Notes: a model not told the origin generated them from the sequence alone. DNA of 64,000 nt from Atkinsonella hypoxylon (GCA_000729835.1 JFHB01000048.1:110107-174106); one strand, 5' to 3'. Positions 12,911 to 26,598 are shown, counted from the first letter of the stretch. Numbers and translations: made by a program.

Positions 12911-15908
12911 CTATAGATGTCCGTGTATGTCTCCACCAAAATTACCATTTTCCACAGACGGATATGCACCACCAGTCATTTCCGTCCAGTTCCAGTCCAG
13001 GGTTGCGGGGAGACCGAACAGGTCTTGTGGGAGGAGTGGTTGAGTAAAAGGGCGGGCTGTCAGTGGTACGGGGGGTCGAGGGATGCCAATAGTCCCAAAG
13101 GCATTCATATCGTTGCATGAATCGAAGTCTCCACTTTGCGGAGGTTGATATTCTTGCTGCCAGCTTGTCGAGGCATTAGATGGGGAGTGTCCATTGTGGG
13201 AGACCGAGGCCACGGGGCCAAATGAGCTGGCCCCTTCTGATGTTGATGAGGGAGATAGCTGATTACCGGTTGGTTCGATGGTGGCTGAGGATACGGACAG
13301 GTTGCGTGGAGGAGCTGTTGTGGCCACGGAGCCAGGCCAAGGGTTATCTGACGCCGACGTATCTGTCAAAGTAAACACGGATTTGGCCGACGTGCTGGAT
13401 TTTGACGCAGAGTCAGCGTTCTTTCGTTTCCGGCAAGAAGACTGCTCCTTTTCAGCTCGCTCGATAACCACTTTGGAAATGCGACAGAATTCGGAGCAAA
13501 TTCCCAGCATGCGATGTACACCGCCTTGCTCAGCCTCTTGGCCCAACATGGATAGAAAGGTAACGACAAGATCCATGAGGCGGGTGTCTGATTTCGCGCG
13601 AGGATCCAACGGATTTTGTAAAATGTTGCTGAACAAAGTCATGAGAGCGGAGACGGGGAAATACAAAATAAGCCTTCGTTCGCGTGTGTTAGTTGTTGAT
13701 TGTTCGTAGAAGAGGGAAGTCAGTTTATAAGCAAGAGGTAGGAGCCAGCTTACCATACGCAAGAAAAGTCACCTTGAGGAACATATTTAAGCAACGCAAT
13801 AGAAGCTCTGGCGGAGGCAGTGCATAATTGAGCAGAAGAGAAGACTCGAGGGTTGAGCGGTCGAGAGTCCAGGCCCTGGATGGCATAGTTCGACAGCCTG
13901 CTTGTCCAATAGCCATGATGAATAGACATGCGATGAATAGTGGTCAGGCAGTTATAATAAGTGAAATGTAACATGACAATATGCAGGATCAGTGGTGTGT
14001 GTGATGCCTTGATCTCGTGCTCCGGTCGAAAATCAACCGGAATCCTGTCTTTCCAATCTTCCAGTTCCCGATCTAATTCACCGATCGTGTTTAGTAGTTC
14101 TCCATCGGACTGTTTCGTTGCCTGCGTTGAGTACAATTTCTTGTACACACGGCTTTCAATCACGATGAATTCACACATTACACGGAAGAGATTCATCTTA
14201 CCCTTCCCGTCGGCAAGCGGAATATTTCCAATATTATCCACAGGATTGGCATCAGGCAGGCTGACATTCATATCGTCATCATCTTGGGCAGCCGGCCGTC
14301 CTGAGCGAAGACACAAATCCTTATCCAGCATGTATGCGATCCAGAAGACTCGTTTTCGTTGCTCGATCTCGATTGGATTCAGGTTGAATCCGGTACCGCG
14401 CCTATGCAGGCCAATGCTATGCGATAATCGCACGGCAGCTGCAATCAGAAGAGAAGTAGGCTGGGGATTCGGTGTTCCTTGCATGAAGAGTGCCATGCCC
14501 AAAAGAGCCTGGACACTGAGCAAGTCAGTGTTGCGCATGGTCAGCTCCGAAAAGACAGCCATGGCATTCTTCAAGTAGGCCCATGCCTTTTCATCTTCCT
14601 CCTGAGGCACAAGATTGCTCATCACCCGTAATCGATGAGCGATTGCCAACGTGCAATTCAGACTCGCCCACCATCCGGACCCTTCGTAAGGATCTGACGA
14701 GTATTGTCTTTCTACCAGATGCATGAACGTCGGTTGGTGAAATAACGGGAACATGCAGTTGAAATTTTCAAAGTAATCCTGGAGAAGCGACAAAGCCTCG
14801 TTCTTAGGCGGAAGGGGCCGAAATACACGCCGTTGGAATAAGTCGCCAAAGACCTCAGGCTTCCAATTCGTCCATTTGTGATCGTCGACTGACACCTCTG
14901 AGATCATAGTGGCGAATGAATTGTCTCCCGTTCGTGAGTTTACCCATTGGATACCTTTTGGTGAGAAGATAGAAAAGCCGGATGAGGATCCAATGTATCG
15001 GGTCTCACCGGATTCGTTCGTGACTAGTGAGCACATCATTTCAGAGAGGACCGCTACCTCCTCCTCATCTTCCTCGTTGTCATTGGTGGAAGTGATCGAC
15101 TTGCGCTTGTCTTCCTTGTCTTTTTCTTTGTCTCTGGTATGACCTGGTGATGTGGCCATACTATGCGGTGTTGAGCCAGATCCTTCTTGTGCAGACGCAG
15201 GTTGCGAGGGCGACGGGGGACTGGTGGCTACTGTTGATGCCTGACGGGACTTTTCCGTCAATTTCTTTTCTAGCGCGCCGAGATCTGTGCCATAGTCGTT
15301 TGCACCGAGTAAACCTGAGATGATTCAACATTAGCGGTTTGACGCCAGGATGGATAAGAACGATCTTCCGTCAAATACCTGATAACCGAAGCAGTTGTTC
15401 CATGCGGCCCAATTTATTCTCTAAGCTTTCAATGTACTTGGCACTACAGTGGAGGTAAGCAATTTAAAAAAAAAAGAAAAAGAAAGAAGTAGAAGAAGAA
15501 GCAATAGCTACATACCCTTTCGGAGGACTTCGCTTCTTCTCAATCTGTGTGAAAACGCAGTCGGTCTTGTAGTTGATACAATGGGTGCATGCAGGGAGTT
15601 TGCCGTCGCACTTGATCTTCTTCTTTCTACACATGTCGCAGGCCTGGACACAATGTTAACTAAACACTCTCGAACCAAGGTGCAAATCAAGTACAGGTGT
15701 CTCTCACCCTTGCGATTCTCCTCCTCTTTGCTTCATTCGTGTCCTCCATAAGAAGATGAGCGTCGGGATACATACGTGCAGCAAAATCTGGTGGCATTTG
15801 AGGAACATTCGGTAGGCCGTCAGGACTGTAACCGCCAAATATCTGAGGCGGCTGATTCATGAGCGGCGGCGGCGCGATGCCAGGCATATGGAACGCCATA
15901 TGATCCAT
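12911..15908 (-). CDS. Zn(II)2Cys6 transcription factor, CTF1/FarA/FarB family
   Basis: Predicted activator of fatty-acid catabolism and cutinase/lipase genes, by family: Fusarium/Nectria CTF1 and Aspergillus FarA and FarB. Five exons on the minus strand, 15908-15708, 15643-15516, 15443-15379, 15314-13754 and 13673-12911, give 905 residues, matching the roughly 900 usual for the family. The binuclear cluster is Cys69-x2-Cys72-x6-Cys79-x6-Cys86-x2-Cys89-x6-Cys96, within RIARACDMCRKKKIKCDG, and is followed by the family-typical linker and dimerisation helix KYIESLENKLGRMEQLLRL. The fungal-specific transcription factor domain begins near residue 315 (FPLFHQPTF). The Ser/Pro/Thr-rich C-terminal part probably carries activation function. 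The last intron has a clear CTAAC branch site. Whether it is FarA-like or FarB-like I cannot decide without alignment. Confidence 0.88.
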
Positions 15909-18540
15909 CTTGGAGGAGCAGAAAGATAGAATTTCGAACCAAGAAGTTATGTGACGAGCTCCCTATGTAATCGATTCTAGGCTTTGCCTGACTGAAGGAG
16001 GCGAGGTCAAGCTAGAAAGCCGAGCTGGACATGAAGTGGCATCCAGTCGCGGGACACACGCATACACAAAAAAAAAAGTGAATGGCGATGAGCTGAGTGG
16101 TGACGAGTGGGTTGATATCAATGTTTGACGATAGTAGCAAGACGATAGTTGAATGTCCAAAGACATGTGCGGCGCGCGGGCGACTAATCCACGTTGTAAG
16201 AAACGTTTTTTGTTGAGTAGGGAGAGTGTAAAGAATGCGTCATAGGTCACAGCTTTCGGGTGACTGGAGGAAGGTACGGGAATTGGGGGGGGGGGTCACA
16301 GTCAAAGTAGTTCCTGGCCAAGCTGAAGACGGATTTTGGCTTCGGTACGCCGCGGGCTGGCTGGGGGCCGGAGTTTGTCAGAAATATAGTTACTCCGTAT
16401 TAACATATAGTTAGTAATAGTAATAACAGAGTCGCGCCCGCACCTGCACGGCGACGGCAGAAAAAGGAAGCAAGCAAACGATTAATTAATTAATTACATG
16501 TAATCAATCAATATTTGGCTCTGCTGCTCTCCACTCCGCTCCCGCACCCGTCAATAATAGTCCATGCAGGTCTGGCTGGCAAGGGAAATTCTAGCAACAT
16601 CAAGTAAATCGATGACGGCCGTGACAGCATTCTCCATCTATACCAAGCAAGCCACACACCCCCCCTCCCCTCCCCTCCCCTCTCAATGCTCTCTACTCAC
16701 TCATACTTCTACTCCGCAGGCTGCGTATTGTCCATTTCCTGACCATATCACGAATACTAAGCTTGCCCTCGCCTGTCACCAACAATGAGCCGTTCATATA
16801 TGGGCACGAAATATGCTCGCGCACGCTTTCATCTTGGCTGATGACATGTCAAGCATCATGACTTCATCACGGAGCGGCGGCATCGCCTGTGGTTTCTCCC
16901 AGAAGACTTACCCCAGATAAGACTTGGAGGAAGCACTTCAAGGCCGATGTGTTGGCGTCGACGTATCGATTGCCACGACGGGCACGTCCTGGAACCAGAT
17001 TGGTCAGTACGGAGCATTACGATGAGGAATCACCCCTACCCTACGTAAGAAAGTTCCAGCCAGTCATTCTGTCTCCATAAATCTCCGCGCCCCTCCCCCA
17101 ATATTCCAATCATGCGGGGCCGCCAGGGTATCCAGGGGCACGTATCCTTAGAGCTCCGTGTCAGTGAAAGTCCAACATCCCTGGCAGCACATGATATGAC
17201 ACGACCGTTAGCAAGAAGTATCTAAGTTGACGAATCCAGACATCGGAAGTATTTGCGATGATCCATGAATGCTACTAGACTCGCGAAGTCTTAGCCATAC
17301 GGACCATTACCCTCATTTCCCCGCTCCAACACTGGTACTAGATTCTACCGGGACCGAACTAGATGCTTCGTTCTTCATAAAAAATCTTGCGTTTCACTTC
17401 ACTCAGAACAGTTAATGCGGCCAACACCATTACAACCACTGAACATGGCTGCATGTTATTTTCCTGTTTCTTTTCCCAAAAATGCATGAAATCATGCAGT
17501 TCGCTGGTGCATTTAGTTTACCGGATCATGCCATGCTCATCATACACAGGTAGGTTGACGAACTCGTGACAGCCGAGTTACGAACAACCGCGTCCATGAC
17601 GTGGCAAATCGTAGACAGGCAATGATTTTGTCTTGGTCAACCAGAAGAAGCGTCCAGATCGTTTGGCAATATCGTTTCTAATATTCCCAGTTGAGTATTT
17701 GCAGCCTGGGCGTCAGTTATGTTATGTTATGTGGTGTGAGCATGGGAATCCCGAGGCGATCTGATGCTGTGACACTAAAGTGCAAACTATTTCCAGCCAG
17801 TTTCAAATTCCAGATCTCCGAGACGATATCAGACGATATCATACCAGACCAGACCAGACCGATAGAAGGTAATGATACGCAATAGACATGGTCCAATGAG
17901 CATAAGCAAGCAACGTGCAACTGTTGTTCCTATGCACATGAAGCGTACGCCATATAGAAACACCCACCAGCGGCTATTTCAACTCATGATTGCATGAGAT
18001 TGCGCAGTAGCTGGATTTTTCCACGCCAGACTCACGATGCCTGGCAGAGAATTTTAGACGATGTAGTCTCGAGTCTCGAACATAATCTGTACTCTTGTGG
18101 CTATTCATAAAAATTAGACACAATCTGCACGGTCAACAGCTCCACATACATAACAGTTGAGCACAATAGTTTTGTATTCATCAGCTCCCTTTCATAGTAG
18201 ACCAAAGAGAAAAGGCCAGGGTTCATTATAAACGCCAGACATGACTCTCGAAGAAATGGAAAAAACGCCCCGCCAGGTCCCTTCTGGTAGTCCACTTGAG
18301 CCTCAGATTAACCTCTCTCAGCTTTTAAATACAGCGCGAAAGTTTAGATACACAAGCATCTCTCTTTCGGGGCGCCGAATCAATATATACATTGGAAACG
18401 AGATTGAAGAAGATAAACTGCTCATAGACCATTGAGAGCATAGAAAATTTACAGCGCGTCCGTTTTTCAAGGTTGAGAAATGGCCTGGACACAAAGGGCG
18501 AGGAATGGAGGATGGATACCAGAAAAAGCACAAGCGAAAA
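15909..18540. other. Gene-free interval upstream of the CTF1/FarA-like gene
   Basis: Contains the promoter side of the minus-strand regulator (16.0-16.4 kb, with a TACTCCGTA motif at 16391-16399), simple repeats TTAA near 16481-16496 and CCCCT near 16660-16684, then about 1.8 kb with only short unrecognised open frames. The stretch nearest 18540 is the 3' side of the next minus-strand gene. Confidence 0.5.
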
Positions 18541-20219
18541 CTATATCTCTTCTTGAAATCGAGATCCAGAGGCTCGTTGGCTTTCGCGTGAACCTAATGT
18601 TCGACAAGATTGGTCGGTCGGCGTAGTGGGGGGTTTAGGGTCGGCAAAGGGGTTCTCAGTGATGGCAATTCTTGCAGGGCCAGACCGCATCACGGGAATA
18701 CCACTCTCTGGGCGCATGGGGGCACCAAGGGCTAGCTGACCAGCAGGTCCAGAACCAGGATCAAACGCCTGCGAACCTCGATAATAGTCAGAGCTGCCGC
18801 TGGCTGCGCTTTCCCTAGGATCAAAGTATCCGTCCCCTCCATGGTGAAGTATTGATGGAAGCTTTCTGCCTGAGACACGGTAGAATCCTCGCTCACCGGT
18901 CTCCACGGGTGGAGCTGCAACAGGAGGCGGTTTCTTCCCCATAAAGCTTGCCAAAGTAGTTGCCATGGCTCCGGATGCTATAGATTTTTCAGTCATGCCG
19001 CCACCAGGACCTCCGCCTGGTTTGGCTTCTCCGAGCACCCGGAACCCAGTTCCTCCTGACTGAGAATCCATGGAAACCTGTCCCCCTTTTCGTTTCTTGT
19101 ATCGAAGGAACAGCACCAGCAAAAGACCAATGACAGCCACGCCAGCAACAGTACCGACGACACCTCCAATCATCTGCTTTTGTTGACTCGTCAGATGGAC
19201 GCTATCACTCTCACCACCACTCCCATCGCTGCTCGTACCATTATGAGAGGAAGGTGCGCTTGTGGGCAGGGCAGCGGCAAAAGTCGAAGTACCGCAGCCA
19301 TCGTCGGAAGTTGTAATGGAATGTGTCGAATGAGAAGAGTGGCATGACGGAGAACTGCTCGTGGTTTGAAGGTATTTAGACGATCTAGTCGACTCAAACT
19401 CAGATGAGGAACGTGTAACGGAATCTGAGTATGAGGTAGGCTTTTGAATTGAGGAATTGCTGGTAGTCGTGCGTGCTATGAGCGAAGAGTTGGCATGAAA
19501 GACGGCTAGAATCAGAAGCATCAGTATCAAAATCCCGGGCACGCAGTAAAATCCTTCGTCCAGTCGCGTAGCTTACGGTTCGTGAAATTTCTGGTGGCAC
19601 CAATGCTCAGGGAGGCAGATTTCGTTGTCTGACCCGATGTGAAAGTCGTCGAGTTGGCGCTAGACAGTGAGGGGGCCGTATGATTTGACGTAGCTGAAGC
19701 ATGCCCGCTCCTGCCAGGCGTAGATTCAGAAAGGGCTGTGCTTGACGGTGTTCCGACAGGAATAGCGACAGTTTTGCCGGATTCTTGAACAACAACCACG
19801 GTATCTGGCGCAGGGTATGTAGTTTTGGTATCGAATGCCGAACCCCACGGATCAACATACTGAACGCGTGAGATGGTCTGAACCACACTGTTAACGGGGG
19901 ATTCATCGCTACCGTCTACGACGCTGACAGCAACTTCCCCATTTATGACAATGGGATCGGGTTCTGCAGGAGCGTCATTGATAGACTGGCGCTCATCGTC
20001 ACCATCACGGTCATCGTCCCCTTTGACTTCTTCGCTTTTTAGACTCTGTTCATCAAGATGATCAGAATCATCCTGATTTGATTTCTGTAAGTGAGATGGG
20101 TCATGTCGTAGTCGGTGGAACAGAGAACGTGCGTGAGAATGTGAATGTGGATGTGAATGAGCGTGCGGATGCGGGTCCCGGGTGTGAAGGAGTGAAGACC
20201 AGCGAGATGATTTAGTCAT
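18541..20219 (-). CDS. Serine/threonine-rich single-pass membrane protein
   Basis: Function unknown; architecture resembles fungal mucin-like or Mid2-like surface proteins, but I claim no orthology. Two exons, 20219-19577 and 19505-18541, joined across a 71-nt intron, give 535 residues. The N-terminus has no classical signal peptide and instead carries a His-rich segment (residues 16-43) of alternating His-Ala, His-Pro and His-Ser. A short acidic region and a motif VVQTISRVQYVDPWG follow, then a long Ser/Thr-rich stretch with several N-x-S/T sites. One hydrophobic helix at about residues 327-348, preceded by a Gly-rich turn and followed by RYKKRK, indicates an extracellular N-terminal and cytoplasmic C-terminal side. 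The roughly 185-residue tail is Gly/Pro/Ser-rich. ATG 20219 is the first in frame. A cell-wall sensor or adhesin-like role is possible but not shown. Confidence 0.75.
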
Positions 20220-22728
20220 GGTAGCGACGTCGGCGTTACGTGGCGAGTGCGGATGGCCCACAATCGTCTTGGTGCCCCTTACCCGACGAGTTGTTGATGG
20301 CGGCGGAATAAAGGAATGGAGACTTTTCAGTTTGGAAAACCATTGAGCATCGTCATCATGTCGATCAACTAGGCTAGGAATAAAAGATAACGAAGGGAGA
20401 GACGGTAAATAACTAGCATGTATCGAACGTATTGCCTTCCTGTATCGACTCGGCCGACTGACTGCCAGAATAATCCAGTCTATTTCTGCTGCTGATGCCA
20501 AAAATTATTAGGTTGAAATCCGGTGTGGCCGCGTGTTCGTCGTCTAGAGATTTTGGGTACGTGGTGCGCAGGAAGATGGAGCTGCAAATATGGTGAAAAG
20601 AGTGACTTGGGACGAAGTAGCCGCCGCTAAATTTCAGGCACCATTGAATTTGTGGTGCAGAAGCAAAAAAAAAAAAAAAAAGAATGAATGAAAAGAATAA
20701 GAATCCAGCCGTGTTAGCAGCTCGAATCTGCTTCGTCTGCGACACCCCAGTAAGAGATGCAAGACGGACTTAGCATCGCGAGGCGATGTGATTCTACGGC
20801 CTGAAGAAGAAGAGAAGAGAAGGGAAAAGGGAAAGGAGGATCACGAACATGGGTATGTGGGAGAGGAAAGGAAGAACAATCAAGCCACTTTGCTTGCCCG
20901 CAGGAAACCAAACCAAAACCAGACCACAGATGAATAGGCCGGGCGCTAGCAGGCATCTGGAATTGCGCGACGCGGATTCCTTGGCCATATCGAGACTTTG
21001 ACCGCTGGCGTTCAGGCGTTCCAATTTCGCTTGCATGTGCATCACTCACGCTTGGAGCGGGGGCTACGGCCAATCAGCACTGGCGCAATGCAGAGGCCCC
21101 AACACGGCCAGTAGTAAATACGACTCGGACGGCTGGAAACTTGAGGTGTTATTGGATTATTATTACTGTCATTAAAATACACTAGGCTAGGCTAGTATAT
21201 TTACGGGACCCCCCCTTTTCGATACATGCGAGGTACTTCCGAACGGGCTCAACAGCTAGCCCCTAACGCGTTCAATACTGACTTTGCGTATGTTCCTCTA
21301 TGTACTGAAGGAGATTGCTGGTATTTCCACCTAAATTGAAGTATCTTTCAACTCCGCTCGTCCTGATTGGTCAACTACCTAGCTAATTCGTGACCCAGTT
21401 GTTGCCTTCGGGCAGGCGAAGGGATTACCTAGGAAAAACCCTAATGCAGGGAGAAAAAACCTAAGTGCGTCGTTCTAGGCTTTTAGACCGGTCCCTTAAT
21501 AGGCCTGGGTCAGTCCCTGTTATAGAACGTATAAGCGTTTTTGTATAAATAAGCGTTTTTGTATAAATAGGCCGGTGTTATTGAATTGATTGAATTGAAA
21601 TAAGTCCGTAGCTTGCGCAGAACATGCGCCGAGGGAAAGCTCCGATACCACTGATCTGGAACGAGTGAACCTCAGGCAAGGAGCGAGTGGGCAGGTACCT
21701 AGGTACCTCATTTACCTGCGATCCTCACTGTGATTTGAAGATCCATCAACTTTCGGCTGCACAAAGAGGTACGCCACATATCCGTACGTCACAGCCATCT
21801 GTTTGACTCGAAGTACCTCCCTAGTACTCGTGCCGTTGTGGGCCACGTACATGCCTGAGGCCTTACGGTAAGCATACAGCTGCATGAACGAAAGTGCCAG
21901 GCATTTTGATTTGGCGCCCGTCAGCTGCAAATTTGGCAGAGCTATTATCCTCGGGTTTCATTGATAATATTGCCATCAAATCCCACGTTCTGCATTCTGC
22001 ATTCTGTATGGAGCGTAACTACGTACACCTTTACAGTGCCAGTACTTTTTAATGTTCTTGCTCTTGTTGTTTAATGTTGTTGCAAAGGAAACAATTGCAC
22101 GGAAAAATGCCGAGTACTCCGTACGCTGTATTAAGATGCCTGTCCCACGTTCCTGACTTGTCTGCTATTAATAGTCTATCATTCCACACTAGACTCGTGA
22201 GGTACCTGAAATTATGGGTCTGCAAGGTGGACCCCTGGCAATTGGTGTGGATTGGCATGCGGGTGAAGAAAAAGTGGCCGTTGCAGCGCTCAGAGTTGTG
22301 AGTAACGACCGGCCACTTTTTTCACCCCCGTGATTGGATCCCCTCTTCTTGAAGCAAAAAACGGCTGAATGCGGGGCGATAGCAGTGGGTGTCATTGGCG
22401 ATGAATCCTGTTTGTTGGGACCAACCTGTGACATCACGTCTCTCACCTTCATAAATCTGGCGAACTTCAATATCGGTCATCAAGAGTAGTCACCGGCCGA
22501 AACTGGCCACGACAAACGGTTGAGATCTTTCAAGTCGTCACGTACAACTGATTGCATGGTTTCGAGCGCTATGCAAGCCCATCCCCGTTGCAGTCAAGCT
22601 GACGTTGCGTGCGATACTCATCACGTCTTCTCCAATAGTGTCCCGAGTGTATATCATATTCGGTATACGGAGTACCCTCGCAGAGATTGCACCCTGCGAA
22701 GCAGAATTGTCTTTCGGCGCCATGGTCC
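20220..22728. other. Divergent intergenic region
   Basis: Separates two divergently transcribed genes and so contains both promoters. Visible features are A-runs near 20669, an 18-bp tandem duplication, and two TACTCCGTA/TACGGAGTA motifs (22115-22123, 22666-22674). Open frames here are short and unrecognised. The stretch 21.4-21.7 kb has TATAAATA and TTGAATTGATTGAATTG runs somewhat like a worn LTR, but I found no matching ends. Confidence 0.5.
21533..21568. repeat. 18-bp tandem duplication with TATAAAT
   Basis: Two perfect adjacent copies of AAGCGTTTTTGTATAAAT. Each contains a TATA-like core. It lies in an intergenic region far from any start codon, so a promoter role is not supported. Confidence 0.9.
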
Positions 22729-24893
22729 ATGATCATGTCGCTAGATCCTCAATCGCCTCCACCACTCTCTCCGCGTATGTCCTCCAAAAATCCATCTACC
22801 TCTTTCTTATCGCCCCATGGTGACAATGTCGCATTATACACTCGGGACCCACGCACATCTTCAGCACAATCCCTTGTCCCCTGCGTTTTCGAATCAGAAA
22901 TCAGGCGCAAACTCCTCGTCGTCTATATTCATGGCTTCTATGGCAACAGCCAATCATTCAAATCCTTTCCTGCGCACGTCCATGCGTTTCTGCGAACCCT
23001 GTTGTCGGATACTCATGTTATCCATTCGACGATCTACCCCAGATACAAGACTTACAAGGCCATCGAGGTTGCTCGCGACAACTTTAGTGCTTGGCTAGAG
23101 CCGCATGAGTCTCCAGATACAGATATAATCCTTGTGGGACACTCTATAGGTGGCCTTTTGGCCGCCGATGTCATTTTAATGGTAAGGACTTTTAGTATAT
23201 TTCCCTACGTAGGGAAGCAACAGACGCAAGAATAGACAAGTCTGATTGCTGATATGCGACTTTTACATAGCCAAACTACAGCCCATATCATAAGCATCCG
23301 TTCAAACACAAAATCCTCGGAACAATTGCTATGGATTCTCCGCTTCTAGGCTTACATCCTGGAATTATAGTATCGGGAATTTCAAGCTTGTTTCAGCCAT
23401 CGCCAAAACCCCAGGATGTGGAGCAACAACCACTGGAAAGCCTTCCAGAACGTGTATCTTCGCCTGGACTTTATTCAGTGCCAGTGCCGTCCTTTGAGAG
23501 GCTGCCTTCTGTGGACTCACAGTCTGAAGCGGTTTCCACAGAGCCGTCACCACCGGGTACGTCTGCGCGGCTGCCTACTGATCCTGATTTTGACCCACCG
23601 TTCTATAATGATGCTCCGTTTAGAGAGAAGCCCTTCATGACCCGCTTGGTAAATTTTACTACCAAACACAGAAGGGAGGGACTATTCACGGCTGCAAGAA
23701 ACCACATCAACTCACACTTGGAGTTTGGAGGCTGTCTTGCCGATTTCTGTGGGCTGAACATACGGTACAACAGACTGCGAGCACTGGAAGATGTCGATGA
23801 AATCAAGCTTCTTTCCGAGGGCCACCCTGCCGGCGGACATGCTAGGGTCCGTTTTGTCAACTACTATACCCTTTCTCCAGGTCGACCGAAAGTCCCGAAG
23901 CAGGGCCTGAGAAATATTCAAGAGCCAGTCGAAGATACGCCCCTGGTCACGGCTACCTGTCAGAATGGACGAAGAATCATCAAAGAAAGTAGAAAATGCT
24001 CGGAAGACATTCACCATGACGTCTCTGAGCAAATAAATACGTTGATCGCCGATCAAGATTTGCTGCACGGTACAAACCTCCCACATGGCTTTGCAAGAGA
24101 ATTTTCAGAGAATGGCATCGACCAAGTGAACGCAGCCGGAGAAAAGTTAACGAAAGACGACCAGAAACTTGGGGTCCCCATGCTGGAAGCCGCGAGTGAA
24201 GACCCATCATTACCCGACATGAGTCGCATCTCCATGCAAGATATCGATCCTACCCCTCTCACAGACGACGGCCGTCAAGCCCTGCTTCCCGAGTCTTTTA
24301 CCAATGAACCATCTCCGGATCTTGACGTACCGCTCATCCCAGAACCTCCTGAAGCGCCTATTCTTCCAAATATAACACATGTGACAGACAAAGACGCCAG
24401 GAAGCAAGCCGAAAAAGTAACCAAGCGTCTCAAAAAAGCCTACAAGCTGGCCGTTGAGGATCGCAATAAGGACATTGACGAACGTGATGAATTGCTTCAA
24501 AAAAGGCACCAAACTGCTGCAAAAAAAGCAGAAAAGGAAAAGAAGGATGAAGAGAAACAGAAGCTGCGTCAAGAAAAAGAAGAACAGAGCCGCGTAAGGG
24601 AAGAAGACGTTAAAGGAGCATCTACTCCAGATCTTGCAGCAAAAGCTGGAAGCAGAAAGACTGAGGAAAAGAAGAAGTTGAAGAAATTCTGTTGCATGCC
24701 GAGGAAGAAAAATGGAATGATAGACCGGACTTGGATTGACGTGTATATAGAGGGAATGGATGAGGTAGGTGCGCATTGTGGGCTGTTCTTGTCGGGGCCG
24801 CACTATGACAAACTGGTTGGGGATGTTGGTGTGAGAATTGCCGGTTGGGTGAATGATGACCTGACCAAGAGGGCTGTTTTAGAGACTATGTGA
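22729..24893 (+). CDS. DUF676-like alpha/beta-hydrolase with coiled-coil C-terminal half
   Basis: Predicted lipase/esterase-like hydrolase; the natural substrate is unknown. Two exons, 22729-23181 and 23271-24893, joined in phase 0, give 691 residues. The oxyanion-type motif VVYIHGFYGNSQSF lies at about 65-78 and the nucleophile elbow is VGHSIGG with Ser139, just before the intron. A conserved AMDSPLLGLHPG segment follows the intron. From about residue 370 the protein is acidic, then a strongly charged Lys/Glu/Gln-rich coiled-coil segment is followed by a Cys-containing conserved tail ending WVNDDLTKRAVLE. ATG 22735 has a better -3 purine context than 22729 and would shorten the protein by two residues. 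Its stop faces that of the AMP-binding gene across 1.7 kb. I could not place the catalytic His with confidence. Confidence 0.82.
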
Positions 24894-26598
24894 AATTTTG
24901 ATTCACGCAAAAATAACAAACAGCAAGAGCAAGAACGAGATTAAATGGATTATGACGAGAACATTTGCTAGAATAGGATTCCTTATGTGAAAAACACTCC
25001 TGAGCGGCTATTGTATACCTGGGTGACTTCGCAAAAACTGTAAACTCGACCGTTCAAGTATTCGAATTTGATAGTCATCTAATTTTAATAACAAAGTTGG
25101 AAAGCATATAAGACTTGGCTGTCTGCACGGCCTCGGGTAGTTCTGGGAGCTGATTGTTTAATTCTCTTGTACTTTGTCGCGTCTTGTGCTCGAATCAACC
25201 CATTTGTCCACCTTTAAAGTGTACATTCAATAGACTGAAAACCTTCCTGTTCCCACTGTCATCACTAGAGCATCAATTGACGAGATGTCCTGAAGATAAG
25301 CCTCATGGTTAGAGGATGACTGCAACTTGGCCCCCTTTGCTATTGTATCGTGTAAGCGGCAGGGAATAATCAAGAAACACACCTTTCCGAGCATCAGACT
25401 CATCGCCATCACAGTGCGCCGAGCTCGACGAAACGACATCTCGCAATCGAGATCGAGTGCACTATTTGCGGCTTTTCCTGGAACTCAATAGTACGATTGT
25501 ACTGCGTGTAGTACTATTACCGCAGAGGGTATATTCGTCACAAGCAGCAGGGATCAATGCCCTTGATTAAGGATCAGATGTTAAATATACCAAGAATAGT
25601 ACCTCGCTTTCTAGCTGGTGGATTACAAGGTCCTTTCTCAGTCCAAACTACCTTGGGGGCCAAACAGCTTCCTTTCACTTGATTGATGTATACTCGACTA
25701 GCGACTCGGAGCATTGGCTCAACTACCCGACTCTTGAGCCTGATATTCTACCAAACAAAGGCAGTCATAATCGAGGGTTCGAGCAGACATGCTTTTTTAT
25801 AGCTGATGACGACCTACATCATTGGACTACTAGTGGATTGGGCCTAATTCCGCTACCATTGGCTATTGAGAGAGTCTAGCCAAATCGTATATGCCAAATC
25901 ATTTGAAGAAGAGGAGATAGAAAAAACCGGTTATTGTCACCAGAATCCGAGTGGGCGCGCAATGGTAGTTGGAGTAGTTAATAAGTGTGACACATTTTCT
26001 AGCCCAATATGTGGAAAATTATGGAAGTCTCTCTACATATAAGTGTTTTAGAGAGATGTTTTATCTTATTAGGCTTAGTTGCTGCTGCGCATTCAGAAAC
26101 CATGATCCGTTGGCCATCAAGGTTGCCCACTAAGTTAATTCTCCGCCCACGCTAAAATATATCAATTCACAATCAAACCAATTTTTTGCCAGAACATCTA
26201 GGCCATTTTGTGCCCAAAAGCTTGTCCCTGTGATCTTCAGTGTTTTACGGGCAGGATGCGCGCGACCTTGGGGTCTTCATGGGTCAAATTCTTGACTATT
26301 TCGCATTGAAGCGTGCAAAAGGGGAGGCAAAGCTCTGGAATTTAATCAATGCCAGAATTTGTGCACACATGCATACTATTGAAACGGCGAGCCACAGCAA
26401 GACCTGAGTGTCACTGCTGCAAATTCAAGGAAGCAACTTGTGAGACCTCCACGATAATATTGGCTGACCATGCAATCAATTCGAACAACTGTGGTAATCT
26501 TCATGGAAGAGAATAGATTCTCAAAGTATTAGCATGTCGCCCAAGGGTGATTTCGTTCAAATTCTCGCTGCATAATCACTAAAGTATGGTGTCTCATT
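24894..26598. other. Convergent intergenic region
   Basis: About 1.7 kb between two convergent stops. Open frames are short and unrecognised. A tRNA-like stretch near 25705-25805 was examined and rejected. No repeats or transposon ends were seen. Confidence 0.45.

Noticed and set aside
13961..14578. 205-codon plus-strand frame
   Set aside because: Antisense to the fungal transcription factor domain of the minus-strand regulator.
24210..24803. 197-codon minus-strand frame rich in Phe and Leu, looking membrane-like
   Set aside because: Antisense of the Lys/Glu-rich coiled coil of the hydrolase; hydrophobicity is a complement artefact.
25705..25805. tRNA-like stretch with GGTTCGAGC and a following T-run
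   Set aside because: A 7-bp acceptor stem can be drawn with wobble pairs, but the T-stem does not pair and the A-box lacks its final GG.
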